NCBI GenBank assembly: GCA_029204225.1
Contig: CM055103.1
Location: forward strand, 40,713,368-40,777,367
Reading direction: 5' to 3'
DNA: 64,000 bases
Source of the DNA: Diphasiastrum complanatum
Lineage: Eukaryota; Streptophyta; Lycopodiopsida; Lycopodiales; Lycopodiaceae
The notes under the pieces are model-generated. The model searched no databases and was not told the DNA's origin. It saw nothing but the letters and a program-made list of their open reading frames with translations. The translations under genes and the position numbers were made by a program. This document shows, piece after piece, positions 24,401-34,156 of the stretch. How positions within the stretch are numbered: the first letter of the stretch is position 1; each line of letters opens with the position of its first letter.

Positions 24401-24815
24401 CGTTAAAGTCCCCTACAAGCAATATGTAACCCTGTAGAAGGAGTCTAGGAACGCCGTCAGAAAGGGCCCGAAAAGGATCACCTCCCAAATCCAGAAACAC
24501 TGAAGTGTGGGGAGCAAAGTAGCACACTGCAACAAACAAGTCCTGGTCCAGCCCCAAGAAGGATGTAGTAATATGAAGCCACAAGTAACAGCCACAAGTA
24601 TCGAGGCCCGAAGTATCTTGCCGTGTAGCATAGGTCGTGGAGCAAAAATCCATTGAAAACCAGAAATGTGCGGAAGTGGGTGTGTGGAAGACTCATATGT
24701 CTCTGCAAAAAGTAGAAAATCAGCCGAACACAAATAGGTGTCAAGATCAGCCGCTGTAGAAGAGGTGGAGAGGCCACCGCAACTCCAAAAACCGAATGTG
24801 ACGCTAGCCGGGGCT
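21404..24815 (-). pseudogene. LINE ORF2: AP endonuclease, RT, zinc-binding tail
   Basis: The endonuclease begins at about 24812 (CGGLSTSS, then LLFAETYE) and shows ILLVGDFNA, HSVVDYFIAS and VLADHSLL, the DFN and DH active-site regions. RT shows the finger region (CKLKNNRRSDIDLLSTELLK), FRRGYSTLDHV, FACFVDLSTDFDTVPR, GVKKGCPLSPPLFALYIDD and the catalytic LLYADDILLL. A connector (SYTYLGVLF, TRVVPAVMYASKIW) leads to a CCHC finger, CHLCSLQEVEDEAHFLLRC. At least four frame changes separate these blocks. Intact YADD and endonuclease residues suggest fairly recent inactivation. The clade cannot be assigned without alignment. Confidence 0.85.
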
Positions 24816-24954
24816 ATCGGGCAGCTCCCATGCCCGAGTACCCCAACTTCCTATTGACACTTGGAGAAAAAGCGAGGGTTGTCATTTGTGAATTACCACC
24901 CGCTGTTGTTTTGTCCTTGCCTCCTGAATAATAGTTTTACGGCAGTGAGTAAGG

Positions 24955-25565
24955 TCATCATCTATGTAAATATGAGAGCCTCGAAGAGTACGACGCGCAC
25001 GAAGAACTGTCTGCCGGTTGTCCATAGTTTTGAATTTGAAATAATACCTTCAGATCATGCTGGAGGCGCCAAGCATACTGGGTACCTGGAACTGAGAGCC
25101 CCATGCGTGAAGTAAACAAAGAGGTATCCTGGTCCAGTGCTGTGCCCTCAGTAGGAAGACCTCGGAATCTTAAGTTGAGCTTTTTGTCACCTTGACATTG
25201 TTGTTCTGCCAAGACGCCTTGTACCGTGGTGTCTAAGGAGGATGCTATAGAAGACAAAGAGGTAGTAGATGATCTCAGGATAGAAGCCCATGATTTGGTC
25301 TCACACACTTCTTGCTCGAGACTAGGTACCTTCTGTACATGTTCCACCGTCTCATGAGGCCGCTGTTCAAGAACGGGAATCCGGGCAGTGCACTCAACAG
25401 TGCATGTATTTGGCGCTCAAGTAGGGGAAGCTTACTCATGGATGCTTTAGTATCCTCAACAGCACGGGAGATATTAGGGATGATGTCCCTCTGCAAAGCA
25501 TTAAGCGCAGCACAAAGAGAAGCAATTTCAGTCTGTTGAGCATCAATTGTGGCAGTCTTAGTAAC
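24955..25565 (-). pseudogene. LINE ORF1-like protein remnant
   Basis: The first part is a heptad-like coiled coil (ATIDAQQTEIASLCAALNAL, then NISRAVEDTKASMSKLPLL). After a frameshift near 25350 comes SLEQEVCETKSWASIL and then KLNLRFRGLPTEGTALDQD, which resembles the start of the RRM-like domain of LINE ORF1 proteins. It then breaks down before ORF2. The protein would bind LINE RNA; assignment rests on position and these motifs. Confidence 0.6.
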
Positions 25566-25729
25566 AATGTTTCAGGGGCTCGTTTCATACGTCGTTTCGA
25601 AACACGTTTGAAATGACTGGTTCTGGTTCGAAATGGGATTTTATTTTTAGGTTTTTTTTTTTTTTTTTGAATGTGTTTTGGAGGGTTTACACATGTCATA
25701 GACAGTCCGGTAACAAGTAGATACATCCA

Positions 25730-26420
25730 ATTTCATGAGAATGCTCTAGAGAATGCAATTGAAGAGGAGAAGCTGTAGTATCAGCATGTGGTCACTTGAC
25801 ACTTTCCTCAGTTGATTATTGATATTGTCACAATTCATCATACATATTATAGTCTCAATTTTCAAACATCCAAGAACTTCCAAAAATTGTAAACAGTAAA
25901 GTTACAAACCAATAACTATTATCTATAGAACTTTCAACTTACTACTTAGTACTTAGAAATTACTAGTTAGTACTTACAAGTTACAAGTTACAACTTACAA
26001 ATTACAAATTACAATGCACTGACCACTAACTTGGAAGTAACTTCAAGTTGGCACTAAGTTCTAGCTTCTAAGTAGTAAGTAGTAAGTTTTAACTAGTAAC
26101 TACTAACAATTTACAATTCAGTGAATCACAAATTACAATTCAAGAGTCAAAAGTTTAAACTTTAAAGTTTAAAGTAAAAGCAATGATGCTATCATGCTGC
26201 ATAAATAACAAGAGTGTCAAGCGCGGCCTCGGCCCTCAAGGCTCAAGCCTGAGGCCCCATGAGTCTGAAGTCAACTGTCATATGTAAACAGTAATATGTA
26301 TAACTACTATGCTAGAGCCCTCAGCCTAGAGTATGCCACTAATAACTATCATCTATGATCTATGCTGAGCAGTGAGTGCCCCCCCCCAATGCCCATCTAG
26401 GCTCTAGCCTCTAGCTGCCC
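25730..26420. repeat. Low-complexity ACTTACAAGTTACAA-type DNA
   Basis: 25930-26180 consists of degenerate short units (AAGTTACAA, TTACAAATTACAA, TAAGTAGTAAG), ending in a palindromic stretch AAACTTTAAAGTTTAAAG. A short GC-rich patch (about 26222-26260) and a run of nine C's (about 26380) follow. No coding sequence. Confidence 0.6.
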
Positions 26421-26443
26421 GCGGCCCGCCTCGGACGTTGTTG

Positions 26444-26611
26444 TCATGGTGGCATCGGCATGTCCTCAGGCTCAATGTCATCCTCCCCATCATCAGAGTC
26501 ACCCTCATCCTCCTCATCCGATACCTCACCCTCAGTGGCGGATTCCTCATCTGAGTCAGAGCTAGAGGGACTCTCAGAGGTGTCTAAGACTGCTGCATGG
26601 CTCGAAATAAA
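26444..26611 (-). other. Acidic coding-like segment, possible terminal exon
   Basis: Read leftward this is an open 55-codon stretch ending in a stop: LDTSESPSSSDSDEE, TEGEVSDEEDEGDSDDGEDD, then DMPMPP and stop. Acidic Ser/Asp/Glu tails of this kind close many nuclear proteins and hAT-type transposases. It is bounded upstream by a stop, so it would have to be an exon, but no clear acceptor or partner exon was found. The opposite strand is also open (Ser-rich) and is less protein-like. Confidence 0.3.
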
Positions 26612-26614
26612 TCA

Positions 26615-28240
26615 GAATGGAAATGAGCACAAAGGAATTGTGGATCAAAGTCGTGTGCTCTTAGCTATCTCTGAGTAATTGTAGTTCTATCACAGACATG
26701 ATACTTCAATGTCTCCTCTTTAAAAAAAAAAGAATCATAATTGATTAGGTCCTGGTAGGGACATGGCAAATGCGGAATCATTGAAATGATTAAGTGCTAA
26801 AGTATCAAACACTTCACACAATATTAGCATGCTACAACTACACAATGATTTCACAGTATTCCACACTGACCATTCATTCAATAGAAGAAGGCAAGTACGG
26901 ACTTCAAGCAGACATATTCCAATTGAAAGCAAGTAAGTATGGAAATAAAGACTAAAAAAACACGATCGATATGAGGAAAACCCATACCTCAGTGTGAGCA
27001 TAGGTTACCAAAAATCAGGAAGTAGCCATTTGAACTTGTCGTTTATGTCCATACTTGGACAAGTAGCGAGATCAGAGAACTAAAACTTTGCCACTTGTCA
27101 TTGGAAGAATCCACAGGGCACCGAAAAAATCAGCAGGTAGGCAGATTCTCATGAAGGCCCAAAACAACAGCTATGTCGTAGACAGAATAGGCCACATATA
27201 AACAAAAATGAGAAAACAGTCCTCAAACAGGCGTAGGCAGGCTGTGACAGGCTAGTACAGGCCATGTGGCAGCTCCAACGAGTTGTTTCAAGCTCCTTAT
27301 AGATGACCGTCAAAAGCTATTTCGGCCATAAATACAAGCGTCCTAAAAATTTGGTCATCATAGCAGACAGGCACATACAATTCAAAAACGTCGTTTTGAC
27401 ATGCGCCTTTGTTTTTTTACTTGTATATATTCACAATAAATATATTATACACATCACTTGAAATTTCATAAAAATTTCAGCACAAACTTTGACATTCATG
27501 ATTCAACTTTCAGCCCTTCCAAGTTGGCGGCTCATCTTTAAAACTAGTACCCATCTCTAAACTATCAAATGTCATTTCGGATTTGAAGGTCAAATGGTTT
27601 TTCAAATCGTCATTGGAAAAAAAGCATGACAGGTAGTCTAGACCGTCAAACTGCAAGGCTAGATCCAACGAGGGTACAGGGACAGTAGGCAGGGCCTGGA
27701 AGGTCTGATTTCACAGTAGGAGGTCGCACAGTCCAGACACAAGCTAAAACAGAATTTTAGGACCTCAAACGGATTTGTATAGGGGAATAGGTCTGATACA
27801 GGCCACAGACAGAGAGAATAGGGGCAACCAGGGCGTTAGGGCCACATTAGGTCTGATTGTAGGCTACAAACAGATTGATGAGGGCTACAACATAGATCCC
27901 AGGGCTGTAGGCTTCAAATAGGATAGATCTGTAGGTTGTAGGTATACCACATGAGTCGAAGTATACTGCAAATGTTGGTGAGGTTGCCTTCGATGTCTCT
28001 CTATTTGTGATTGGTTCTTTGTGGGCTGTGTGGGAGTGATTCTATCACTTCCAATTCTTTACTTAACCCATACAATTGATAGTTATCCCTAAATCCGACA
28101 TACAAGCAGCCCATCAACAATAGGTTGTCTTCTCCTCTACTACAAACAACCATATCATTTAGGCTTAAAAAAATAGCACTACTCTTCAAACAAGCATTAT
28201 AGCACGGAGTAAGCCCGAAGGTAAATAAAGACACCTTGAA
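26615..28240. other. Unresolved DNA
   Basis: No gene recognised. 27160-27960 is full of loosely repeated purine-rich strings (GACAGGC, AGGTCTGAT, TACAGGCCACAGACAG) resembling the long untranslated leader of an LTR element or a decayed tandem repeat, but no unit could be defined. Confidence 0.4.
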
Positions 28241-28244
28241 TCCC

Positions 28245-28871
28245 ACCAATCAATCCATGTGAATAGTTTAACAATCAAATGTCCACTAACAATATGTCAT
28301 CCCACTCAAACAAACATCAACCATACTTCTCAATACATTGGAATATATCAATTTATCACCTTCAAGACTTCACCAACTGAAGATAAGCATGTAAACATCC
28401 AAGCAAGCACTAACAAATCGAGGAGTAACAATCTTTCAACAGTTTCTCTCTAAATTCATTACACACACAACTATGCAATGGACTCATACCACTCTTCACT
28501 CTCAAATATTCCTCACACACCACAATTGGATAGCTACAAGAAACAAACAACATGTAATTACCTCTCATCCAAGAACCTCAACCAAAACAACTCCATGCTT
28601 AAACCAACACTCAGTTATACACAACAAATCTCAATTACCGTCAATCACCATCAAACAAACATGGCAATCTCCAAGTGAGCATCCAAGAAAACTAAGAAAT
28701 GAATATCCATATCCCACTCTCAATCAAACACTGGCATGTAGATTTGTGTCTTTGCCTTAGAATTTGGCATAGATCTTGGATTTCAATCTATAGTTGATCT
28801 AAAGTGCAAACACAAAGCTTAGAAGATCTTAATCACACATTAGGGCATATCTACACATGTGAATTTCCACA
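28245..28871 (+). repeat. Probable copia 5' LTR, left end unknown
   Basis: The right end is fixed by a perfect primer site starting at 28872, after TTTCCACA. The left edge is a guess. The stretch 28259-28730 is strikingly poor in G on this strand (4-5 per 60 bases in the lines checked). No second LTR copy was found in the window. Confidence 0.5.
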
Positions 28872-28884
28872 TGGTATCAGAGCC
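28872..28884 (+). other. Primer binding site (initiator-Met tRNA)
   Basis: TGGTATCAGAGCC directly after TTTCCACA. It is followed by about 680 bp of non-coding leader before the gag remnant. Confidence 0.9.
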
Positions 28885-29559
28885 TACCTAAGTGTTTGAT
28901 GCATCTCTCATCAAAAGTTTGAAAATTTTCCTAGAAATCAAGACCTAGAGAGTATAAATGCATCTCCCATGCTATCTTTGAGATTTTTAGATCAAGAGGG
29001 TTCATTATCATAAGGATTGAATCAGATCTGGTACTGTTCGGAATTCAGTGCTCAGACACGTGTGAAGGATAGCCAAATTCATTTGGTTAGTTCTCTTCCA
29101 AGTTAGATCCAAATTTCATGCTAGATAGCTTGTTTGAAAGCTAGAAGAGTCTAGATTGTGTGGCAATTGGTTTCAAATCAATTGGATCTTTCAATCAAAA
29201 GTTATAGCCAATTGAATCAAGGTGGGCAGGGCACCCAACCTGGTTGGACACATCTATCTTTGTCTCTATCTTGCTTATTTGATCCAAAAATTCAAGAAAA
29301 GGCTTGCCAATCCCATCGATTTCAGATCTAGTCATCTTTTTGAGGTCATGACCACATTGTTTCATACAATTACTTTGTATTTGAGTGATTTGTGGATTCT
29401 TTGAGTGTTTCATACATTCCAAAATAGTTTGACCCAAACTTTGCCTATACTCCATCTTTGAGTGAGAAGTTGATCTAGTTTTGAGAGAGATTGGAAAAGC
29501 TACTGAGCTTGATCTCACATTTTGTTGCAAGATCTTGCATAGGAGTTGGTAGTACACCT

Positions 29560-29821
29560 TTATTGATCCTATAGTGAGAGAGAAGCAACATTATATTGTC
29601 ACATTACAAGGAGTCTTCACTATTTCATGGCTTCTATGGGTTTCTTCCTACTGGAATCTAGTGAAAGACTACCTACCTTCAACTATTCTATTTGGAAGGT
29701 TCCAAGATGTGATGGACATTGTACTTGGGATTGAGGAGGATCCTCAAGTCCTTCAAGAAGTACAAAGATATAAGAAGAGAGCTAGGATGGCTCTACATTA
29801 TAATTCTCAAGGATCCGATTA
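29560..29821 (+). pseudogene. Copia gag N-terminal remnant
   Basis: FNYSIWKV in one frame and then, after a shift, QDVMDIVLGIEEDPQVLQEV and YKKRARMAL match the start of copia Gag (the NYxxWKxxM...D.V.G.EE.P...W..K...A pattern). It is cut at 29821, where minus-strand gypsy sequence begins. It lies in the right place for the element with the primer site at 28872. Confidence 0.65.
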
Positions 29822-30590
29822 AGGATCTCAGTTTGCCCATCAGCAGTAGAATGATAAGCAGTACCCATAAGAAGTTATACATCTAAAATACACATAAGCT
29901 CAATCCAAAAGGTAGATGTAAACTTACTATCCCGATAAAAAAAGGATAGTACGTTGAAAACTATGTAGCTAAAAAATCTCGGATATAAAAAGACGTGCGC
30001 ACTGCTCTCAACTGTAAAAGTACTACGAACAAGTATAAAATGTGTCTATTTTAAGAACCGATCTAGCACCACCATACATGAGTCATTACCATGTCGGGTA
30101 TGAGGAGGGCCAAAGATAAAGTCCATAGAAATGTCTGTCCACTGGCGATGAGAAATGGGCCAACTCTGGAACAAAGCAAAGGAGTATATATTACAAGCAG
30201 AAAGGTACAGTCATAGATAAGATGTGCTAATTCAGACTTCATGGATGGCCAATGGAAATGGTCCTTAAGACATGCATAAGACTTTTGAAGCCCAAAATGG
30301 CCACTAATAGGAGAAGCATGAGCATCAGACAACAACTGAGAACAAATGGATAGAGAACTAGGAATACATAAAGCACTATAATGATATAAATGATCATCAA
30401 TAACATTATAAACCTGGAACTTCCGAGAGGAAAGAAATGGACGAGAACGATAAACATCACAAAAGTTAGGACAATACAAATATGCAGTCGGTAGATCATC
30501 AAACCAAGAAGGAACAAAAGCACCAGTGGAAACCAACTTTTGCATGATAGCAAGGTATTCCCAGACTTGCATAGAAGCCTGCGAGAGTTA
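29822..30590 (-). pseudogene. Gypsy integrase fragment
   Basis: The minus strand reads DDHLYHYSALCIPSSL, then the HH part of the zinc region (SDAHASPISGHFGLQKSYACL, FHWPSMK), a frameshift, and then, to the left, text matching the integrase core (MDFIFGPPH-like, and MGTAYHSTADGQTEILN at about 29830-29870). It is related to the integrase at 18.8-19.6 kb (the shared YHYxALCxP and GHxGxQKS). Stops and shifts make it dead. No LTR of its own was found. Confidence 0.8.
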
Positions 30591-32040
30591 GTTCCAAGCA
30601 GATTTTCAAAAATCAGAGAAAAACTATAAAAAATTCAAAAAACCCTTGTAAAAAACCAAAAAAATTCAGATCTTCATAAGAACTCTTGCAGATCTCTCTG
30701 AAGTTCCATCTTTATGAGACCAAGGCACAAAGAAGCTTGCGAGAGTTCGTTTCCAGTATAAGTGCCCTTGTGAAGGTTCCTAGTGAGAAAAGATGGGAAA
30801 ATCCAACAGAACCCTTGCAAACACTAAAATTTTTAGTTCTAGTGGCCAAGAACCTTTGTAGAGAATTGTAAAGTGAGACAAGGACACAGAAGAGCCTATG
30901 AAGGTTAGTTTGATTCCAATGAGCAGAAAATTGGATTTGAGTGTCTAAAAATCACTAAATCAGAAGATCCATCAAATCCTTGCAGAAGTAACCTTCGCAG
31001 ACCATTCCATTGAATTCAGAATGTCATTTTACATAAGTGATGAAGTCTTCGAGAGTTAGTACGAATTATTGGTGAAGATCGGATAAAAAACGTGATCATG
31101 AACCCTCGTAGACATTGAAATTTTTACTTCCTACGAGAGTTAACCTTCACAGAGATTTCCAGAGCTAGATCCATATCAAAGACAGCTCCTATAAGCCCTG
31201 CATATTGGAATTCTAATCTTCTCCTACTCATTCCTTTGCCCTCCTACTCTCAAGAATTCTATCTCTCAGAATCAGTCTGCAGAATTTCACGCAAAGATGA
31301 ATCAGGCAGAACCGCAAAGTCATTGCCAGATTACGATCTGACCGAAGGGAACCATTGAAACATCGTTTATAGAAAAGCACGGCTCAAATTGCAAATCGCA
31401 AGAAACCGCAAACCGCAAACCACAGGGAACCATTAAAAACCTTAGGTTACTACCTACAAGCACTTGCAAAATCATCAATGGCAATGAAAGTAAAATCTCG
31501 TCGACCACCGCAAGTGACCTTCTTACGATCTCCTACAAGTGACCAGAGTAAATTCTCCTCAACCGTTTTTAAACGTAAGCAATTATGATTATCAATGAGG
31601 TCGACCAGCGACGATGACTTACGAGTTCCTACGAAGTCAACTAACAATGGTTGACCCATCTCATCGTTTAGCCCCATAAGTTATCGCTTACGGTTATCAA
31701 CAAAGGAAGCAAATGATCACCTACAAAGCAAATGATCAACAGCTGATCGAACGACCAGCGGTTGTTCAATCAATTGCAGACAGGCTACGACCATCACGGC
31801 CTACATCTTTGCACTATGACACATACGGAGGATAAGTTACTTTGTACTTCTCCTCCTTCACGACGCTCCAATAACGGATCTACGGATCTTGTTTAAACGG
31901 TTGTTAATCATCTTGTAAACTATAATTACAATAAATCAAAAGACTTTGACAGCTATAAATATGTATCTGAACAAAGAGAAAGAGTAATGCTTCTTAGCAC
32001 ATGATGCCATGCAAGGACCTCTTCTCTACACTTACAGCTA
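30590..32040. other. Unresolved DNA with a recurring CGAGAGTTA motif
   Basis: GCGAGAGTTAG or close variants recur at about 30576, 30739, 31050 and 31136, among other partly matching text (AAATTTTTAGTT / AAATTTTTACTT), suggesting a diverged tandem array. A TATA-like GCTATAAATATG at about 31951 with downstream purine-rich text may belong to an LTR of the copia fragment that follows. No coding sequence. Confidence 0.35.
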
Positions 32041-32225
32041 CAGAATCAAAATACATTTTCTTTGGTGACTCCAGTTCACACCAAGTTGAAAGCCAAGGGT
32101 CTATTCAACTGTAGTTCTTTGATGGCATCACTAGGCAGCTTAATGGAGTACTGTATGTACCCAAATTAGCAAAGAACCTTTTGTCTATTAGCGAGATCAC
32201 AGATCAGGGCTATAGAGTTTTGTTT

Positions 32226-32369
32226 AGTTAGAAATCCATAAATCATAATATGGATGGACAGACTAGGATTTGAACCCAGGACCTCTCTCATACCAGATGG
32301 GATGCTCTACCATTGAGCTACCCGCCTTGTTTGATAGTAATCTCTAGAGTGTGGATTGATATTCCAACA
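32226..32369 (-). repeat. TRIM 3' LTR
   Basis: 144 bp, same length as its partner at 32486-32629, with about ten differences. The end base at 32226 is A where T is expected. Confidence 0.9.
32256..32327 (-). other. tRNA-like module in TRIM 3' LTR
   Basis: 72 nt. The A box is TAGCTCAATGG and the B box is GGTTCAAATCC, one base from consensus. The D stem and the T stem (CTGGG with CCTAG) form. The acceptor stem is weaker than in the other copy. Confidence 0.75.
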
Positions 32370-32378
32370 CCTCCCGTC
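32370..32378 (-). other. TRIM polypurine tract
   Basis: Minus-strand GACGGGAGG immediately before the 3' LTR start TGTTGG. Confidence 0.8.
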
Positions 32379-32472
32379 AAGCCACACTTGGTTGGGGTCC
32401 TAGTTGTCACCTGCCCCACAACTTGGGCCACCTAACCATGGCTTTGACACCATGAATTTTTAGGTCTAACTT

Positions 32473-32485
32473 GGCTCTGATACCA
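32473..32485 (-). other. TRIM primer binding site
   Basis: Minus-strand TGGTATCAGAGCC with no spacer to the LTR end. Confidence 0.92.
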
Positions 32486-32629
32486 TGTTAGAAATCCATA
32501 AATCATAATATGGATGGACAGACTAGGATTCGAACCTAGGACCTCTCTCATACCGGATGGGATGCTCTACCACTGAGCTATCCGCCCTGTTTGATAGTTC
32601 TCTCTAGAGTGTGGATTGATATTCCAACA
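32486..32629 (-). repeat. TRIM 5' LTR
   Basis: 144 bp, TGTTGGAATATC to TTTCTAACA in its own direction. Beyond the tRNA-like module it has a short hairpin, ATCCATA...TATGGAT. Confidence 0.92.
32516..32587 (-). other. tRNA-like module in TRIM 5' LTR (Pol III A and B boxes)
   Basis: 72 nt, the length of a tRNA without CCA. Acceptor stem GGGCGGA pairs with TCTGTCC over 7 positions (including G-U). The D arm is GCTC-AGTGGTA-GAGC. The T arm is CTAGG-TTCGAAT-CCTAG, five perfect pairs. The A box TAGCTCAGTGG and the B box GGTTCGAATCC both match the Pol III consensus. The anticodon arm is poor (one mismatch, no U at position 33), so I do not assign an amino acid and do not call it a working tRNA gene. 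It most likely derives from a tRNA gene captured by the LTR and could act as an internal promoter. Confidence 0.8.
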
Positions 32630-32830
32630 TGTTCACTGCCAACCAATATACTATTTTAGATGAGAACTCAAAGGAAATCCTCTCTACTTACAGTGAAGGA
32701 AATTGTACATACTGAGTCACGATGTTGCACTTTTTGTGAGTTGTTCAGATGCAAATTTATGGCATCAAAGATTAGGTCATTTAAACATGCCTTCAATCTT
32801 GTATATGCATCACAATAAAATGGTCAAGGG

Positions 32831-33506
32831 TTCAATATAATTGTTGTCACCACAGCTAATCGGACTATCTGTGAAAAGGTAAGCCTATCATTGGCTTCCA
32901 ACATGACTCCAATTGAGGTTTCCATGTAGCAATGACCTGATCTTCTCTTTCAACCTGCTTCAATGCACAAAGCACTCCTTTTAATAACATGCTTTCAAAA
33001 GAAATCACCAAGATTTGAAACTATCTCACAAATTCTCTTCTAGCACTTATCCAAGCAAATCAACACATAGAATCATGGAATCTTGATCAACCTATGATCT
33101 ATCCTCAATCTCATGACTTTTGCCACTTCCTAAGATTGAAACAGACTCAAATGAAGTCCAGCAACCTCACTATCTAGAGATCCAATCAAAATTAGGGTTT
33201 TGACAAAATCACAAAAAATTGATTATTCCAAATCTACATGCAAATGCTGAAAATTTGATATGCAATCTATAAGCCACCACCTAGGCTGATCCAACGATCC
33301 AAAAATTGGCCAAATCCAATATGTGAATTCAAAAATCAGAATTGAACAAGTATACTGACCTATTTAGTGTTTTGCTCTACAAAAGTTCCAATCTACAAAA
33401 GCAAAAAATCCGATTTTGGTGTAGAATCCTCTCTAGCATGCTCTAGCTGATATCTTCACCAAATCATTGATAGATCTGATTTCCTCATTCATAACCTGAA
33501 ACACAA
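32831..33506 (-). other. Non-coding leader of a minus-strand LTR element
   Basis: Lies downstream (leftward) of the primer site at 33507-33518 and has no coding potential, as expected of an untranslated leader. The boundary with the copia fragment to the left is not defined, and no gag of this element is seen. Confidence 0.4.
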
Positions 33507-33518
33507 GCTCTGATACCA
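33507..33518 (-). other. Primer binding site, minus strand
   Basis: Minus-strand TGGTATCAGAGC abutting the LTR at 33519. Confidence 0.9.
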
Positions 33519-34156
33519 TGTGAAAGATTTCAGATCCTTAAGATCCAATCTACTTGAATGATATTTGGTTAGAAAGAAAAATTCACTACCAATCTCACCA
33601 ACGTAGAAAAATCAGCATCTACACACAAATTGAGATGCAAACACCAATAGAACTTGATCAAACTTGAATGAAATGATTATGTACTGTTCTTGTCCGTACA
33701 AAACCAGCAAGATTTTGTGTTTGTGGATCCAAAAATAGCAAATATAGATCATTCTACACATAGAATTGCAAGCAATCACCAAGATAGTGCACCAATGGAT
33801 AGTAGAATCCAAGAGAACCATGTATAAGAAATGAGATAGAGAAGAGAGAAGATTGCTCTCTCCACGAGTTACATCTTTTTATAACAGGTCCAAACCCTAT
33901 TTGGCCACTTGGCTTTCCCACCAAAATGCTAACCCTACTAATTCTGGGTCTAGATTCAATGTACCCAACTATTCAAATTGAATCTACTCAAACTCGCATT
34001 CTAACTTTCCCACACTTTCAAAAAGTGTCTATTCAAATGAAATTTAGACTAATGAACTTTGAAAAGTCAACCTCTAAGTCTAAAACAAGTTTTGGCCTCA
34101 ACATGCCAAATATGGAAATATTGCAAAATGTGATGAAACTAGTTGAATCTTTCACA
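33519..34156 (-). repeat. 5' LTR of a minus-strand LTR element
   Basis: 638 bp with perfect 11-bp inverted ends (TGTGAAAGATT at the left, AATCTTTCACA at the right). The primer site is directly adjacent. TTTTTATAACAGG at about 33877 lies in the transcribed part. No partner LTR is in the window, so the element is truncated. Confidence 0.7.

Larger units (their letters stand above)
21147..25730 (-). mobile_element. APE-type LINE (non-LTR retrotransposon), nearly full length
   Basis: Minus-strand order from right to left: an ORF1-like region (about 25560-24960), then ORF2 with AP endonuclease (about 24810-23980), reverse transcriptase (about 23505-22680), thumb and connector, and a C-terminal zinc-binding motif (about 21815). 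The 3' end (left) has AATAAAG and a (CTTT)n tail. Several frameshifts, for example near 24600 and 23310-23500, break both ORFs, so it cannot act by itself. The 5' limit is approximate, and no target duplication was found. Confidence 0.85.
32226..32629 (-). mobile_element. TRIM (miniature LTR retrotransposon) with tRNA-like LTRs
   Basis: 404 bp: two 144-bp LTRs flank a 116-bp core with no coding capacity. In its own (minus) direction the 5' LTR is at 32486-32629, the primer site TGGTATCAGAGCC abuts it (32473-32485), and a purine tract GACGGGAGG lies just before the 3' LTR (32226-32369). The LTRs begin TGTTGG and end CTAACA (the left copy has one terminal base changed). The 5-bp target is TGTTT on the left (32221-32225) and TGTTC on the right (32630-32634). 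This fits the TRIM class, which depends on enzymes from other elements. Each LTR contains a 72-nt tRNA-like module, annotated separately. Confidence 0.92.
32044..32830 (+). pseudogene. Copia protease/GAG-pre-integrase fragment, split by a TRIM
   Basis: Left part: FGDSSSHQVESQGS and then NGVLYVPKLAKNLLSISEIT, GYRVLF. Right part, after 32629: FTANQYTILDENSKE and NLWHQRLGHLNMPS, the GAG-pre-integrase motif. The TRIM at 32226-32629 interrupts the frame exactly between VLF and TAN. The 5-bp target (TGTTT/TGTTC) is duplicated, so the original frame is obvious. Neither the start nor the rest of the polyprotein is present. Confidence 0.8.

Noticed and set aside
23304-24653. A single 449-residue host protein
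   Set aside because: It contains GDFNA and ADHSLL of the LINE endonuclease and its right and left ends are frameshift extensions; it is part of LINE ORF2.
32516-32587. A functional tRNA gene
   Set aside because: The anticodon arm has a mismatch and lacks U33, and the same module is repeated in both LTRs of a TRIM, so it is annotated as tRNA-like and not as a tRNA gene.
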